Assembly: GCA_016931455.1 (NCBI GenBank)
Contig: JAFGES010000079.1
Location: 1 to 35,638, forward strand
Length of the DNA stretch: 35,638 bases
Direction: 5' to 3'
Source of the DNA: Desulfobacterales bacterium
GTDB lineage: Bacteria; Desulfobacterota; Desulfobacteria; Desulfobacterales; JAHDSC01
The position numbers were made by a program, and so were the translations under genes. The notes below the pieces were generated by a model. It worked only from the letters and a program-made list of their open reading frames with translations. It had not been told where the DNA came from and made no database searches. Positions 20,145 through 28,033 of this stretch are shown here, in pieces; position 1 is the stretch's first letter; each line of letters opens with the position of its first letter.

Positions 20145-21599
20145 ATGCGTGGAAAAACCCGCGAAATACTCGATATTTTTAACAAGATCAGTGCTATCCC
20201 GCGCTGTTCCAAACACGAAGAACATATTTCACGCTGGCTGCAGCAATGGTCATCCGAGCATAATTTTCAAGTTCGCAAGGACCGGATAGGCAATCTGGTT
20301 ATCAACGTACCACCCAGCAATGGATGTGAAAATTCACCGGGCATCGTAATGCAAAATCATATGGATATGGTCTGTGAAAAAATACCGGATTCAACCCATG
20401 ATTTTTCAAAAGATCCTATTCAGTTCGTCTATAATGGCCAGTGGTTGAAAGCGGATAAAACAACCCTGGGCGCTGATAACGGAATCGGCATGGCTATCGC
20501 TATGGCTTTAGCCGTGGACAACACGATTGTCCATCCACCGCTTGAACTTCTTTTCACCGTTGATGAAGAATCAGGTTTAAACGGAGCAATTGATCTTGAA
20601 CCTGAGTTTATCGAGGGTAAAATTCTTTTAAACCTGGATTCGGAAGATGAGGGTGTTTTTACAATCGGCTGTGCCGGCGGCGAAAATACATCCCTCATGC
20701 TCCCGCTTCATTTTTCGAACCTACCCGAACAAAATAAAATTTATAGGCTAAGGGTAAATGGCATTCGCGGCGGTCATTCCGGTATAGATATCAACAAGCA
20801 CAGAGCCAATGCAAACAAGCTTCTCGCCCGAGCACTTCAAATGGCTTACGACGCCTTCAATATCCAACTGATTTCCGTTCAGGGCGGCAAGGCACACAAT
20901 GCCATACCTAGAGATGCGGAAGCATTATTGGCCTGTGATCCCTTGCAAGGGTCTATTTTAAAGGGTATGATTGATGAATTTGAGCAAACATTAAAAAAAG
21001 AATATGCCACTACGGATCGCTCAGTGGCACTTTCAATTTGCGAGGCAGATGAATCTGCGGTCAATCACCCCCCCGGACTTACCTCGGACAATACAGCCAG
21101 AATTATTCAGCTACTGCTTGCGCTGCCTCATGGAGTTGCTGAAATGTCGGCGGAAATGGAAGGTCTGGTTGAGACATCAAGTAATCTGGCGATGGTCGCC
21201 ACAAAAGATAATTATCTGCACATTCAGACCAGTCAGCGAAGTTCCGTCATGTCCGCGCTTGCTGAAATCACGTTCAAAATTGAAGCCATCGCCGCACTGG
21301 CAGGTGCAGATACAAGGCACGGCAACAGTTATCCTGCTTGGCAACCCGATATGAAATCACCATTGCTCAAACGTTGTAAAGAAGTTTATAAACATCTTTT
21401 CAACAAAAATCCGATTGTGGAAGCCACTCATGCCGGCCTGGAATGTGGTATCATCGGTTCCAAATACGAGGGCATCGATATGATCTCACTCGGGCCCACG
21501 ATCAAAAATCCACATTCACCCAATGAAAAGCTTTATATCCCTTCAATTGCCAAGGTACAAAATTTTCTAGCGGCACTTTTAACATCTTATGCCCAATAA
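20145..21599 (+). CDS. pepD: Cytosolic non-specific dipeptidase PepD (Xaa-His dipeptidase, M20C)
   Basis: PepD is a di-zinc peptidase that hydrolyses a broad range of dipeptides in the cytoplasm. The 484 residues equal the E. coli length (485). Visible metal-site motifs are VMQNHMDMVCEK (His and Asp), KTTLGADNGIGMA (bridging Asp), TVDEESGLNGA (catalytic and ligand Glu) and LDSEDEG. GGHSGIDINKHRANANK marks the lid domain, and EATHAGLECGIIG carries the last ligand region near the C-terminus. The ATG at 20145 has GAGGAGG seven bases upstream, which settles the start against an upstream TTG at 20121. It lies 50 nt after murJ and may be co-transcribed with it. Confidence 0.95.
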   Translation: MRGKTREILDIFNKISAIPRCSKHEEHISRWLQQWSSEHNFQVRKDRIGNLVINVPPSNGCENSPGIVMQNHMDMVCEKIPDSTHDFSKDPIQFVYNGQWLKADKTTLGADNGIGMAIAMALAVDNTIVHPPLELLFTVDEESGLNGAIDLEPEFIEGKILLNLDSEDEGVFTIGCAGGENTSLMLPLHFSNLPEQNKIYRLRVNGIRGGHSGIDINKHRANANKLLARALQMAYDAFNIQLISVQGGKAHNAIPRDAEALLACDPLQGSILKGMIDEFEQTLKKEYATTDRSVALSICEADESAVNHPPGLTSDNTARIIQLLLALPHGVAEMSAEMEGLVETSSNLAMVATKDNYLHIQTSQRSSVMSALAEITFKIEAIAALAGADTRHGNSYPAWQPDMKSPLLKRCKEVYKHLFNKNPIVEATHAGLECGIIGSKYEGIDMISLGPTIKNPHSPNEKLYIPSIAKVQNFLAALLTSYAQ

Positions 21600-21642
21600 T
21601 GGGTAAGTAGCGGCACATATTTCCCAAAGGCAAGGCGGTCCA

Positions 21643-22140
21643 TCATCGCCCGCGACCGCCGCCTTTTCCTCTGCCCGAACCTTTGCCCATGCGGCGCCCC
21701 ATACCGCCGCAGTAACCCTGCCCCGGTCCTTTGCCCGACCGACAGGTATTAAAACCGCCGGAATCAACCGATTTTCGAAGCGATCGCGTGTCAAACAGAT
21801 GGTCAAGTGTTTTCGAAAAATAAGATAAAATCCCACGTAAAGGGCCTTTATCGGTTGGTTTTTCCATGTTCGTCGCAGGCTCTGTAGCTGCTGAATAAAC
21901 TTTCGAAAATTGATCCGGCTGTGGCCTCAATTTAGGCTTAACCGCTAAATAAGATTTTACCTTTTCATACGCAACATTGACTTCTTTTAATTTCTCCTCG
22001 GCCTTTTCTTTGAGCCGGGGATTGTTTGAGAAGCGATCCGGATGCCATACATTGACAATATCTTTATATGCTTGTTTGGCTTCCTCGGGTGAAGCATTCG
22101 GATTAATTTCGAGAAGATCAAAACATCGCTGAATTTCCAT
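21643..22140 (-). CDS. J-domain protein with glycine/basic-rich tail
   Basis: The first 65 residues form a J domain: CFDLLEINPNASPEEAKQAY, then the HPD motif (33-35) in VWHPDRFSNNP, and KLKEVNVAYEKVKSYL. J domains stimulate DnaK-type Hsp70 ATPases. No zinc-finger or client-binding domain of DnaJ follows. The 165-residue protein instead has a linker of about 60 residues and a low-complexity tail of glycine, arginine and lysine with two cysteines (QGYCGGMGRRMGKGSGRGKG). The tail may bind nucleic acid, but that is a guess. The ATG at 22140 has AGGA upstream. It is convergent with pepD, 43 bp away. Confidence 0.87.
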   Translation of the reverse strand: MEIQRCFDLLEINPNASPEEAKQAYKDIVNVWHPDRFSNNPRLKEKAEEKLKEVNVAYEKVKSYLAVKPKLRPQPDQFSKVYSAATEPATNMEKPTDKGPLRGILSYFSKTLDHLFDTRSLRKSVDSGGFNTCRSGKGPGQGYCGGMGRRMGKGSGRGKGGGRGR

Positions 22141-22151
22141 TTTTATTTTTC

Positions 22152-22370
22152 CTAAAATTTTCTTATCTTTTGATTAAAATTTACATCTAAGCCAATTTGT
22201 TCCATTAATGTAATTAATATGCGCATTATATCATATTTATCAAAATTATATAACCACTTAATTTCAATAAAAATGTCATCTCGGTCTTGATATTTGTTTA
22301 TGTTTATCGTAATCCTTTTCTTATTATTACTCCCAATCTTATTCATCATCGTAATCAAACTGGATTTCAT
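22152..22370 (-). CDS. Small AT-rich hypothetical protein
   Basis: I do not recognise this gene. From the ATG at 22370 it would encode 72 residues, rich in Ile, Lys and Asn, with a plausible mixed fold (RITININKYQDRDDIFIEIK, then IMRILITLMEQIGLDVNF). It ends 12 bp before the J-domain gene on the same strand, which fits a two-gene unit. No ribosome site is visible at 22370; ATGs at 22349 and 22346 are alternatives. Base composition is much more AT-rich than its neighbours, so it could be acquired DNA or a chance ORF. Confidence 0.4.
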   Translation of the reverse strand: MKSSLITMMNKIGSNNKKRITININKYQDRDDIFIEIKWLYNFDKYDIMRILITLMEQIGLDVNFNQKIRKF

Positions 22371-22452
22371 TATCGTCAAATTATTACACTATGAAAACTG
22401 ATGCGATTATGAATAAGATTAAGATTAGGAATGAAAATAAAAGGGGGTATGC

Positions 22453-22884
22453 ATGAATACCGAAAGGTTCGAATATCTTAAAAAAGATTACACGCAAGGC
22501 TTTCCCGCCTACTGCGGTTTTGAAGTCATCCATGTGGGCCATGGAATATTTGAAAGTCAGCTTAAAATCCGCCCGGATCACCGCCAGCAGGATGGGTTCG
22601 TGCATGCCGGTGTTATTGCCACAATGGCGGATCATACTGCCGGATATGCGGCTTTTACGACTGTTTCTGAAAATTTTCGCATTTTAACCATCGAATTTAA
22701 AATTAACTACTTCAAACCCGCGCTGGGTGATAACATCATTTGCCGCTCCAAAGTCATCAAGAACGGCAAAAAAATCATCGTATCCGAATCCGAAGTGTTC
22801 TCGGTATCCGAAAAGCAAGAGAAGCTGATCTCCAAGGCTATGGTCACATTAATGGCCGTACCGATTGGCATTTTAAATCGTTAG
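22453..22884 (+). CDS. PaaI-type hotdog-fold thioesterase
   Basis: The 143 residues form a hotdog-fold acyl-CoA thioesterase of the PaaI/YigI group. The signature is GFVHAGVIATMADHTAGYAA (about 52-71), in which the Asp/His pair lines the active site, followed by TIEFKINYFKPALGD and the strand ISKAMVTLMAVP. The substrate is probably an acyl- or phenylacetyl-like CoA but cannot be assigned. The ATG at 22453 follows AAGGGGG. The gene stands alone on the plus strand, with a truncated DJ-1-like ORF 28 bp downstream. Confidence 0.88.
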   Translation: MNTERFEYLKKDYTQGFPAYCGFEVIHVGHGIFESQLKIRPDHRQQDGFVHAGVIATMADHTAGYAAFTTVSENFRILTIEFKINYFKPALGDNIICRSKVIKNGKKIIVSESEVFSVSEKQEKLISKAMVTLMAVPIGILNR

Positions 22885-22912
22885 CTGGGTAAAACGTAAG
22901 TAAGAAAAGAAT

Positions 22913-23053
22913 ATGTCTAAAAGAGTCTTAGTACCCATTGCAGACGGCAGTGAAGACATCGAGGCCGTTTGCATCATTGATGTCCTACTCTATGAAAACG
23001 CCGGTCTTTTAGTTGGCGGAAAAGACCGGCGTTCTTACGTCCTTAGGGTTTAA
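22913..23053 (+). pseudogene. Truncated DJ-1/PfpI (ThiJ) family gene, N-terminus only
   Basis: The frame reads MSKRVLVPIADGSEDIEAV followed by CIIDVLL, an exact start for the DJ-1/PfpI family (glyoxalase/chaperone/amidase-like proteins of about 180-190 residues). Family similarity stops after about 27 residues. The rest (YENAGLLVGGKDRRSYVLRV) is encoded by a perfect inverted repeat and then a stop, and the catalytic cysteine elbow is absent. It is best read as a remnant left by a deletion, although a 46-residue peptide could still be made. It lies 28 bp after the thioesterase gene. Confidence 0.8.
22997..23033. terminator. 14-bp perfect hairpin, probable terminator for the VIT/vWA gene
   Basis: AACGCCGGTCTTTT (22997-23010) pairs perfectly with AAAAGACCGGCGTT (23020-23033) around a 9-nt loop. 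It sits between convergent genes. Read on the minus strand it ends in TTTTC and lies 24 bp past the VIT/vWA stop. On the plus strand the T tract is poor. Confidence 0.7.
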
Positions 23054-23056
23054 AGC

Positions 23057-25426
23057 TCACTTCAGAAGAAAAGTAAGCGTAAGTGTTGCGCTTTGACCCC
23101 CTTGCGGAGCAGGAAATTGAAGGTTTTTCAGTGTATTAAGCATACACGCATCAAACGTTTTGTTTTTTTGGGGATATTTTTGTACCTTTACCGATGAGAC
23201 GCGACCCTGTGGATCTATTTTTATTACAAAAACAATTTCACCTTTTAAACCCGTCTGTTGAACAAACGCCTCATTATAACAGCGATTCAATAATTCCATC
23301 TGTTTTTCGATTAATTTTTCAACCTGATCTTTTTCTAAACCTGAGGTAACAACAATTTCTTTCAATTTAATATGAAATTGCTCTAAATTCACGACCTCGG
23401 GAGCCGGTTCAGCAGATCGGTCTTTTTCTTCTGAAATAAGGCCTTCTTTTGCCGCTTCACATTTATGCTTCCGTAAAGTCGCGGGATCAAGGGCAATGCT
23501 CCCTGTTTGGGCCATCGCGCCTCTGATTCCCACAGCATAATCGCTAACTCCCTGGGGCAGCGGAAGCGGTTGTTTGATTGTTAAGGCCTGACCGTTTTCC
23601 AACCGCACCTGATTATCAATAGCCACAAACGAAGTGTAAGCCGTCAAAAGGTTGTATGTCAATCCCAGATGAGTCACTTCCTGAACGCGATTATCACTGG
23701 GGTTTAAACGATTATAATCAGACAGTAGGCTGATTCGGTGCCGCGCCCAAAGGTAGCATAAGGCCGAGTTTGTCTCCAGCGGTTTAAATTGAGTCACGTT
23801 CAGTTCTTTTTCGTAAGGGTAATTACCCGTGGTTCCGGATAACCGAATATACCCCTTGGGTTTTCCCCGCCATTTGCCGAAAACAATCACCGGACGTTCG
23901 GCCATAACATCCGGAATGCGAAGCGGCTGTACATCGTAAACGTCAAACCCATTAAAGTCGAGCTTGATTCCGGTTAAAACCGGTGATTGAATCAGTTTTC
24001 TGAAGTTTTCAGCTTTCTGCACGGCTTCTTCCGGCCGGGTGATAATAAAAGGTTCACCCATGCCGACTCTTGCCATTCCTTCAATCAAGTAGCGGTTGAC
24101 GCTGGAGCCGATTCCAAAAGCAAACATATTGGCATTGTCGAGATTATTTTGAATCAGGTCAAAGGCTTGGGTTTCAACCGAAACATAGCCATCGGTGGCA
24201 AGGATCAGACTGCGTGAAACGCCTTTGCTTTTAGGCAGGGATAGTGCCTTTTTCAACGCGGGTAAAAGCTCGGTACCTCCGCCGCCTCTTTGCTGTTCAA
24301 TCAGGTCAATGGCCTTGCGAATATTTTCAGATGTGGCCGGAAGCGATTCCGGTGACATAATCGAAGATCCTCCGGCAAAAAGTAAAACATTGAACTGATC
24401 GGTCGGTCGCAGGTTTGAAATCAAATCTTTTAACAATTTTTTCGATATATCAAGCGGAAAACCATGCATGGAACCGGAAACATCCACAATAAAGATATAT
24501 TCCCGCGGTGGAATTTGAAGTTCATTGACCTGTTTCGGAGGCTGCATCATGAGCAGAAAGAAATTTTCCTCCTGCCCTTCGGACAGCAATAACCCCGTTT
24601 GAATCTTGCCGCCGGCCAGCCGGTATTTGAGGATAAAATCACGGTTACCGCCGGTTTTTTCAGCATCATCAAGGGTGATGGCAGCCGAAGTCGGTTCCGT
24701 ATAAAGAATTTTGACTGCATGGGATGGGCAGGTGATGTCCTGAATCGGAAGGCCGGCAGTAAGATTTACGACTATATCGAAAGTATACGGCGGCAGCTGC
24801 CCCTGGTGAAGGTAAGGATTTGCCGTCCATTGTTCGACAGAACCACTTTCATCGGATGACCGACCCACATAGCGGGGTCCGACGACCGTTGGAAAAACAA
24901 ACTCATAAACCGCATCGGTCGGTACCAATAACTCGGTATACTTAAGTTCAACCTGGATCACATCGGACGGTAAAATGTTGGCAACGTTCATCTGAAAAAC
25001 ATTCGGCCGTTGCTGTTCCAGTAAGCTGGCGCTTTTGCCTTCCTGTTTGGCCTGCTCGTATTGTTGGCGGGCTTCCTCCCGTTTGTCTATCTTGGCGATA
25101 ATGGTACGTTCCCCAATTGTCATTTTCATCCCGTAAACCGCAGACCTTGTGGATGCGGGGAAAACATAGAGTGCTTCCAGCGGCTTTCGGCCTTCGTTTT
25201 TATATACCTGGGTCACGACGACATCGGCAATGATACCGGCGAGTTTGACATTTACCGAGGTGGCCTTGAGAGGCAGTTGATCAATATCGGGATCATCACT
25301 TTTGACAAAAAAATAGGGTGACAAGGTCTTTTCAACATCGGGAGCAACTTGCGCGCCGGCGGAAATTGCCGTCAGCAAAACCAAAATACCAATAATGGAT
25401 AAGCGGATATTTGTTTGGGATTTCAT
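23057..25426 (-). CDS. Exported VIT/von Willebrand A domain protein with TonB-like (AgmX/PglI-type) C-terminus
   Basis: The 789 residues start with a signal peptide ending near SAGAQVAP. A VIT domain covers about 45-185 (VYKNEGRKPLEALYVFPAST; RQQYEQAKQEGKSASLLEQQ; RPNVFQMNVANI). A vWA domain covers about 308-475, with the full MIDAS metal site: DVSGS at 315-319, a Thr in RPTDQFN and the Asp in LATDGYV. The C-terminal 90 residues resemble the AgmX/PglI domain (LKGEIVFVIKIDPQGRVSSV ... FDACMLNTLKNLQFP). The role is unknown; metal-dependent binding at the cell envelope is inferred. The ATG at 25426 has AAAGGAG upstream. It lies 91 bp after the anti-sigma gene on the same strand, so it may be a target or partner of that sigma system. 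Confidence 0.88.
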   Translation of the reverse strand: MKSQTNIRLSIIGILVLLTAISAGAQVAPDVEKTLSPYFFVKSDDPDIDQLPLKATSVNVKLAGIIADVVVTQVYKNEGRKPLEALYVFPASTRSAVYGMKMTIGERTIIAKIDKREEARQQYEQAKQEGKSASLLEQQRPNVFQMNVANILPSDVIQVELKYTELLVPTDAVYEFVFPTVVGPRYVGRSSDESGSVEQWTANPYLHQGQLPPYTFDIVVNLTAGLPIQDITCPSHAVKILYTEPTSAAITLDDAEKTGGNRDFILKYRLAGGKIQTGLLLSEGQEENFFLLMMQPPKQVNELQIPPREYIFIVDVSGSMHGFPLDISKKLLKDLISNLRPTDQFNVLLFAGGSSIMSPESLPATSENIRKAIDLIEQQRGGGGTELLPALKKALSLPKSKGVSRSLILATDGYVSVETQAFDLIQNNLDNANMFAFGIGSSVNRYLIEGMARVGMGEPFIITRPEEAVQKAENFRKLIQSPVLTGIKLDFNGFDVYDVQPLRIPDVMAERPVIVFGKWRGKPKGYIRLSGTTGNYPYEKELNVTQFKPLETNSALCYLWARHRISLLSDYNRLNPSDNRVQEVTHLGLTYNLLTAYTSFVAIDNQVRLENGQALTIKQPLPLPQGVSDYAVGIRGAMAQTGSIALDPATLRKHKCEAAKEGLISEEKDRSAEPAPEVVNLEQFHIKLKEIVVTSGLEKDQVEKLIEKQMELLNRCYNEAFVQQTGLKGEIVFVIKIDPQGRVSSVKVQKYPQKNKTFDACMLNTLKNLQFPAPQGGQSATLTLTFLLK

Positions 25427-25517
25427 TTGTTTTTTCTCCTTTTGTTAAGTGGTTCGGCTTCTTTGTTTTATTAGACAAGAAGGAGAGTAAAAAGTTCCCG
25501 AAATTTTGACGGTAATT

Positions 25518-26393
25518 CTATTTTATAGCGATAATGCGGATACGGATCTCAATAACGGGGGTATTATCATTCGGAAGGGTGGGAAGGGGCATCTGAAGCT
25601 CGACAATTTGCTTTAATTTTTCACCCAAAAGACTGTAATGCTTTCGATCAAGCTTTACCAGTATCTCTTTTGGAAACCGGTTTTGCCGCTTGGGTTCTAT
25701 GTAAATTACCTCACCCTGCAAAGTTTTAATCAAATTTTCTACTTTTACAAGTATTGTTTCATATTCAGCCGCGGTCGATTCCATACCCTCTTTTTTACGC
25801 TCCCCTTCTTCCGCCCGGTTTGATGCCGATTGAACCGCGCGTTGCGATTTTGATCGGAGAATCGGCCGGATATAAATCACAAGGTCAATGCCTTTTTCGG
25901 CTTTTTCAAAAGGTTGCGGCCCAACCGTCTTTAGTTTAGGACCGGCTTTGATGGATTCTTCCTCAAAGGCCGGTGCAACGTGATCAGATCTATTTTCTTC
26001 GGCAAGTTCGATTGCGTTGAAGGTCTTTGAAATTTCGGCAATTTTTTTTGCCGGCGGTTGAATATGGAAAACAAAAAAAATCAAACCCACTGAAACCAAA
26101 GCCGCTGCAACCTCCAATGGGACTTTTAGCCGCAAAGGCAGAAATAAAAATCGAAGGACTCTTTCAAGTGGAGAAGTCGATCGAATCCGTTGATGCACTT
26201 TTTCGAGAAAATCTGCGGGGGGTTTTTCAGATTCCAGAGAATTTAGTTCCATTACCAAATTTTTTAAAGCAATGCATTCTTGCCGGCATATTTTGCAAAG
26301 CGAAAGATGGTGCTTAACGACTTCCTTTGATTTTTCATCCAAAGTGCCGTCGATATATTCCGATAAAAGCGATTTGATTTCGGCACAGTCCAT
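25518..26393 (-). CDS. ZAS-type transmembrane anti-sigma factor
   Basis: The 291-residue protein has an N-terminal zinc-binding anti-sigma domain with Cys3 and the motif HLSLCKIC (HxxxCxxC; His29, Cys33, Cys36). One membrane helix follows at about 92-112 (LEVAAALVSVGLIFFVFHIQ). The periplasmic part has a charged linker and a C-terminal domain of alternating strand and helix (VENLIKTLQGEVIYIEPK; LGEKLKQIVELQMPLP; IEIRIRIIAIK). It should hold the adjacent ECF sigma factor inactive at the inner membrane until an envelope signal triggers release. Its ATG directly follows the sigma stop codon (no gap), indicating translational coupling. Confidence 0.88.
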   Translation of the reverse strand: MDCAEIKSLLSEYIDGTLDEKSKEVVKHHLSLCKICRQECIALKNLVMELNSLESEKPPADFLEKVHQRIRSTSPLERVLRFLFLPLRLKVPLEVAAALVSVGLIFFVFHIQPPAKKIAEISKTFNAIELAEENRSDHVAPAFEEESIKAGPKLKTVGPQPFEKAEKGIDLVIYIRPILRSKSQRAVQSASNRAEEGERKKEGMESTAAEYETILVKVENLIKTLQGEVIYIEPKRQNRFPKEILVKLDRKHYSLLGEKLKQIVELQMPLPTLPNDNTPVIEIRIRIIAIK

Positions 26394-27002
26394 TTAAATC
26401 ATGTTCCTTAACTTGTTTTTAAGTTCCAGCCGGGCGCGAGCGAGTCTTGATTTTATCGTACCTGGATTAAACCCGGTTATATTTGCAATCTCTTCATAGG
26501 ACATCCCCTCGATATCTCGTAAAACCAGCACCGTCTTCTTTTCAATCGGCAGGGTATTGATCGCTTGCTGAATCAAACTTGAACGCTCTTTTTTTTCGAG
26601 CTTAAGAAGGGGTGACAAGGATTCATCTACAATTTCAGCGCAGCGATTACAACCTTCCGGATTGCCGCAGGTATCAATCGGCATGGTCTTGTTTTCAAGC
26701 CGGTATTGCAAAGAATTGAGCTTGTTTTTGCATGTATTGACGGCAATTCGATACAACCAGGTTGCAAATGCGGATTCGAATCTAAATTTTTTTATAGACC
26801 GGTAGACTTTGATAAATGTTTCCTGGGTTGAATCATCGGCTTCTTCATAGTCGCCGAGAAACCGGTAACATAAATTAAACACCTTATTTTTATGTCTAAG
26901 TACCAACTGATCAAAAGCGGTCTTGTCACCGGATTGAAAGTTACGCACCAAAGCGGCATCTTCTCCGATAAAAGCGCCTGATTTTTCGATCTCACTTTTC
27001 AT
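26394..27002 (-). CDS. ECF (RpoE-like) RNA polymerase sigma factor
   Basis: The 202 residues carry sigma region 2 (about 18-98: SGDKTAFDQLVLRHKNKVFN; DYEEADDSTQETFIKVYRS; ATWLYRIAVNTCKNKL) and region 4 (about 142-198: LPIEKKTVLVLRDIEGMSYE; GTIKSRLARARLELKN). It directs RNA polymerase to stress-type promoters. The linker between the regions contains three clustered cysteines (Cys112, Cys118, Cys121), unusual for RpoE-type factors. The ATG at 27002 has no ribosome site but lies seven bases after a possible ECF -10 box, so the message may be leaderless. It is followed directly by its anti-sigma gene. Confidence 0.93.
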   Translation of the reverse strand: MKSEIEKSGAFIGEDAALVRNFQSGDKTAFDQLVLRHKNKVFNLCYRFLGDYEEADDSTQETFIKVYRSIKKFRFESAFATWLYRIAVNTCKNKLNSLQYRLENKTMPIDTCGNPEGCNRCAEIVDESLSPLLKLEKKERSSLIQQAINTLPIEKKTVLVLRDIEGMSYEEIANITGFNPGTIKSRLARARLELKNKLRNMI

Positions 27003-27006
27003 TTAC

Positions 27007-27034
27007 TTAGACAAAAATATTCCGTAAATGTTCC
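27007..27034 (-). promoter_or_regulatory. Possible autoregulatory ECF promoter
   Basis: On the minus strand GGAAC (27030-27034) is followed after 17 bases by GTCTAA (27007-27012), similar to the GGAAC/TCTAA pattern of RpoE-like promoters. The -10 box is only four bases from the ATG, so transcription would start at or near the start codon. The match is by eye. Confidence 0.4.
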
Positions 27035-27133
27035 CCTATTATTGCAGGAAGTATCTTTGAACAATTATAAGGCATTATGTATGTTTTTAGAATTGAAATG
27101 TTCAATCATATTCACCTCGTGAGATGTGAACGG

Positions 27134-27196
27134 TTAATGTGAGGAGGTTAAAGACATCTTTTCAGTATCATCGGCCGTTTCTCTTCTTATGATCAT
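27134..27196 (-). pseudogene. Fragment of a GNAT acetyltransferase gene (N-terminus)
   Basis: A 20-codon frame reads MIIRRETADDTEKM, then SLTSSH and a stop. The first 14 residues are typical of the start of GNAT N-acetyltransferases, and GGAG lies upstream with suitable spacing. Everything after residue 14 is lost. The assignment rests on a short stretch and is tentative. Confidence 0.45.
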
Positions 27197-27245
27197 TTCA
27201 AACTCCGGTTCATTGAATAAAGATTTGCCTCTCAAGTCTTTTCTT

Positions 27246-27459
27246 TTACCATATGTTCCAGTGAATGTTTTCCTTTTTATATTTATCTTTTGGCTTTGAT
27301 CTTGTACTTGTAGGTATTCCTAAGGGTATCACATTTAACTGCAGAAGGCACAGACATTCCGGCTCTTACTATTGTTTATAGATCTTCTTTTTTGATAGGC
27401 TCACCAGCATATTCGCGAATACTCTGTCGAGTTAATATCAAATCAATAAATGATTGCAT
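27246..27459 (-). pseudogene. Nitroreductase-family pseudogene with stop, internal deletion and frameshift
   Basis: From the ATG at 27459 (preceded by AAAAGGAAG) the frame reads MQSFIDLILTRQSIREYAGE, then PIKKEDL, matching the N-terminus of FMN-dependent nitroreductases. A TAA at 27376-27378 interrupts it, and the same frame then continues TIVRAGMSVPSAV, the next conserved segment. After a shift to another frame the sequence gives IPLGIPTSTRSKPKDKY and NIHWNIW before TAA at 27246, resembling a nitroreductase C-terminus. The middle of about 110 residues is missing. It lies 32 bp downstream of the VOC gene on the same strand. Confidence 0.75.
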
Positions 27460-27491
27460 AAAGTCTTCCTTTTCTATATCACTACAATAGG

Positions 27492-27911
27492 TTATGCCTC
27501 TGCGTTGTCATTCGGTCCAGGCCAGAAATGGGGATTCCAGGCTACTTCCCATAGGTGTCCGTCAGGATCGGCGAAGTATCCTGAGTAACCACCCCAAAAG
27601 ACATCCTGAGCACTTTTGACAAGCTTGCCGCCAGCTCGAACAGCTTGATTTAGAACCTCAACGACTTCTTCCTTGCTGGACACAACATGTGCCAAGGCAA
27701 TTCCACGAAAACCAGTTCCGATAGCGGCGACTTCAGCATCTTCAGCAAGTGCATCCCACGGATACAATGAAAGCCATGATCCTTTGAGCATGAAAAAAGC
27801 AGCACCCCCCTCAAAAGGCATACGAGGAAGACCCAGTCCTTTTTCATAGAACTGAGTTGACCTCTCCATATCTTCAACACCGAGGGTAATCATATTAATG
27901 CGCGGTTTCAT
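27492..27911 (-). CDS. VOC (glyoxalase/bleomycin-resistance) superfamily protein
   Basis: The 139 residues have the paired beta-alpha-beta-beta-beta modules of the vicinal-oxygen-chelate fold: INMITLGVEDMERSTQFYEK at the start and GYSGYFADPDGHLWEVAWNP near the end, the latter ending in the Glu that usually binds metal. Length and the WNP tail resemble small lyase/dioxygenase-like VOC proteins; the reaction is unknown. The ATG at 27911 has AAAAGGA upstream. The neighbours are decayed genes, and this one looks intact. Confidence 0.87.
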   Translation of the reverse strand: MKPRINMITLGVEDMERSTQFYEKGLGLPRMPFEGGAAFFMLKGSWLSLYPWDALAEDAEVAAIGTGFRGIALAHVVSSKEEVVEVLNQAVRAGGKLVKSAQDVFWGGYSGYFADPDGHLWEVAWNPHFWPGPNDNAEA

Positions 27912-28033
27912 TTTTCATTCCTTTTGGGGCATCGTATAAGAGATCAGTGGCCGCTTAAGTCCACTGAATCGCTTTGATATTAGTTATAGCCTTCTCCAAT
28001 AAAGTGACTACTTAGGGCCTTGCCCTTAGGCAA

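Noticed and set aside
22338-22420. Imperfect inverted repeat around CTTATTCAT upstream of the thioesterase
   Set aside because: Low-complexity AT-rich sequence with several mismatches; not strong enough to call.
22384-22635. Minus-strand ORF with a hydrophobic end
   Set aside because: It overlaps the thioesterase gene in antisense, and its tail comes from AT-rich intergenic DNA.
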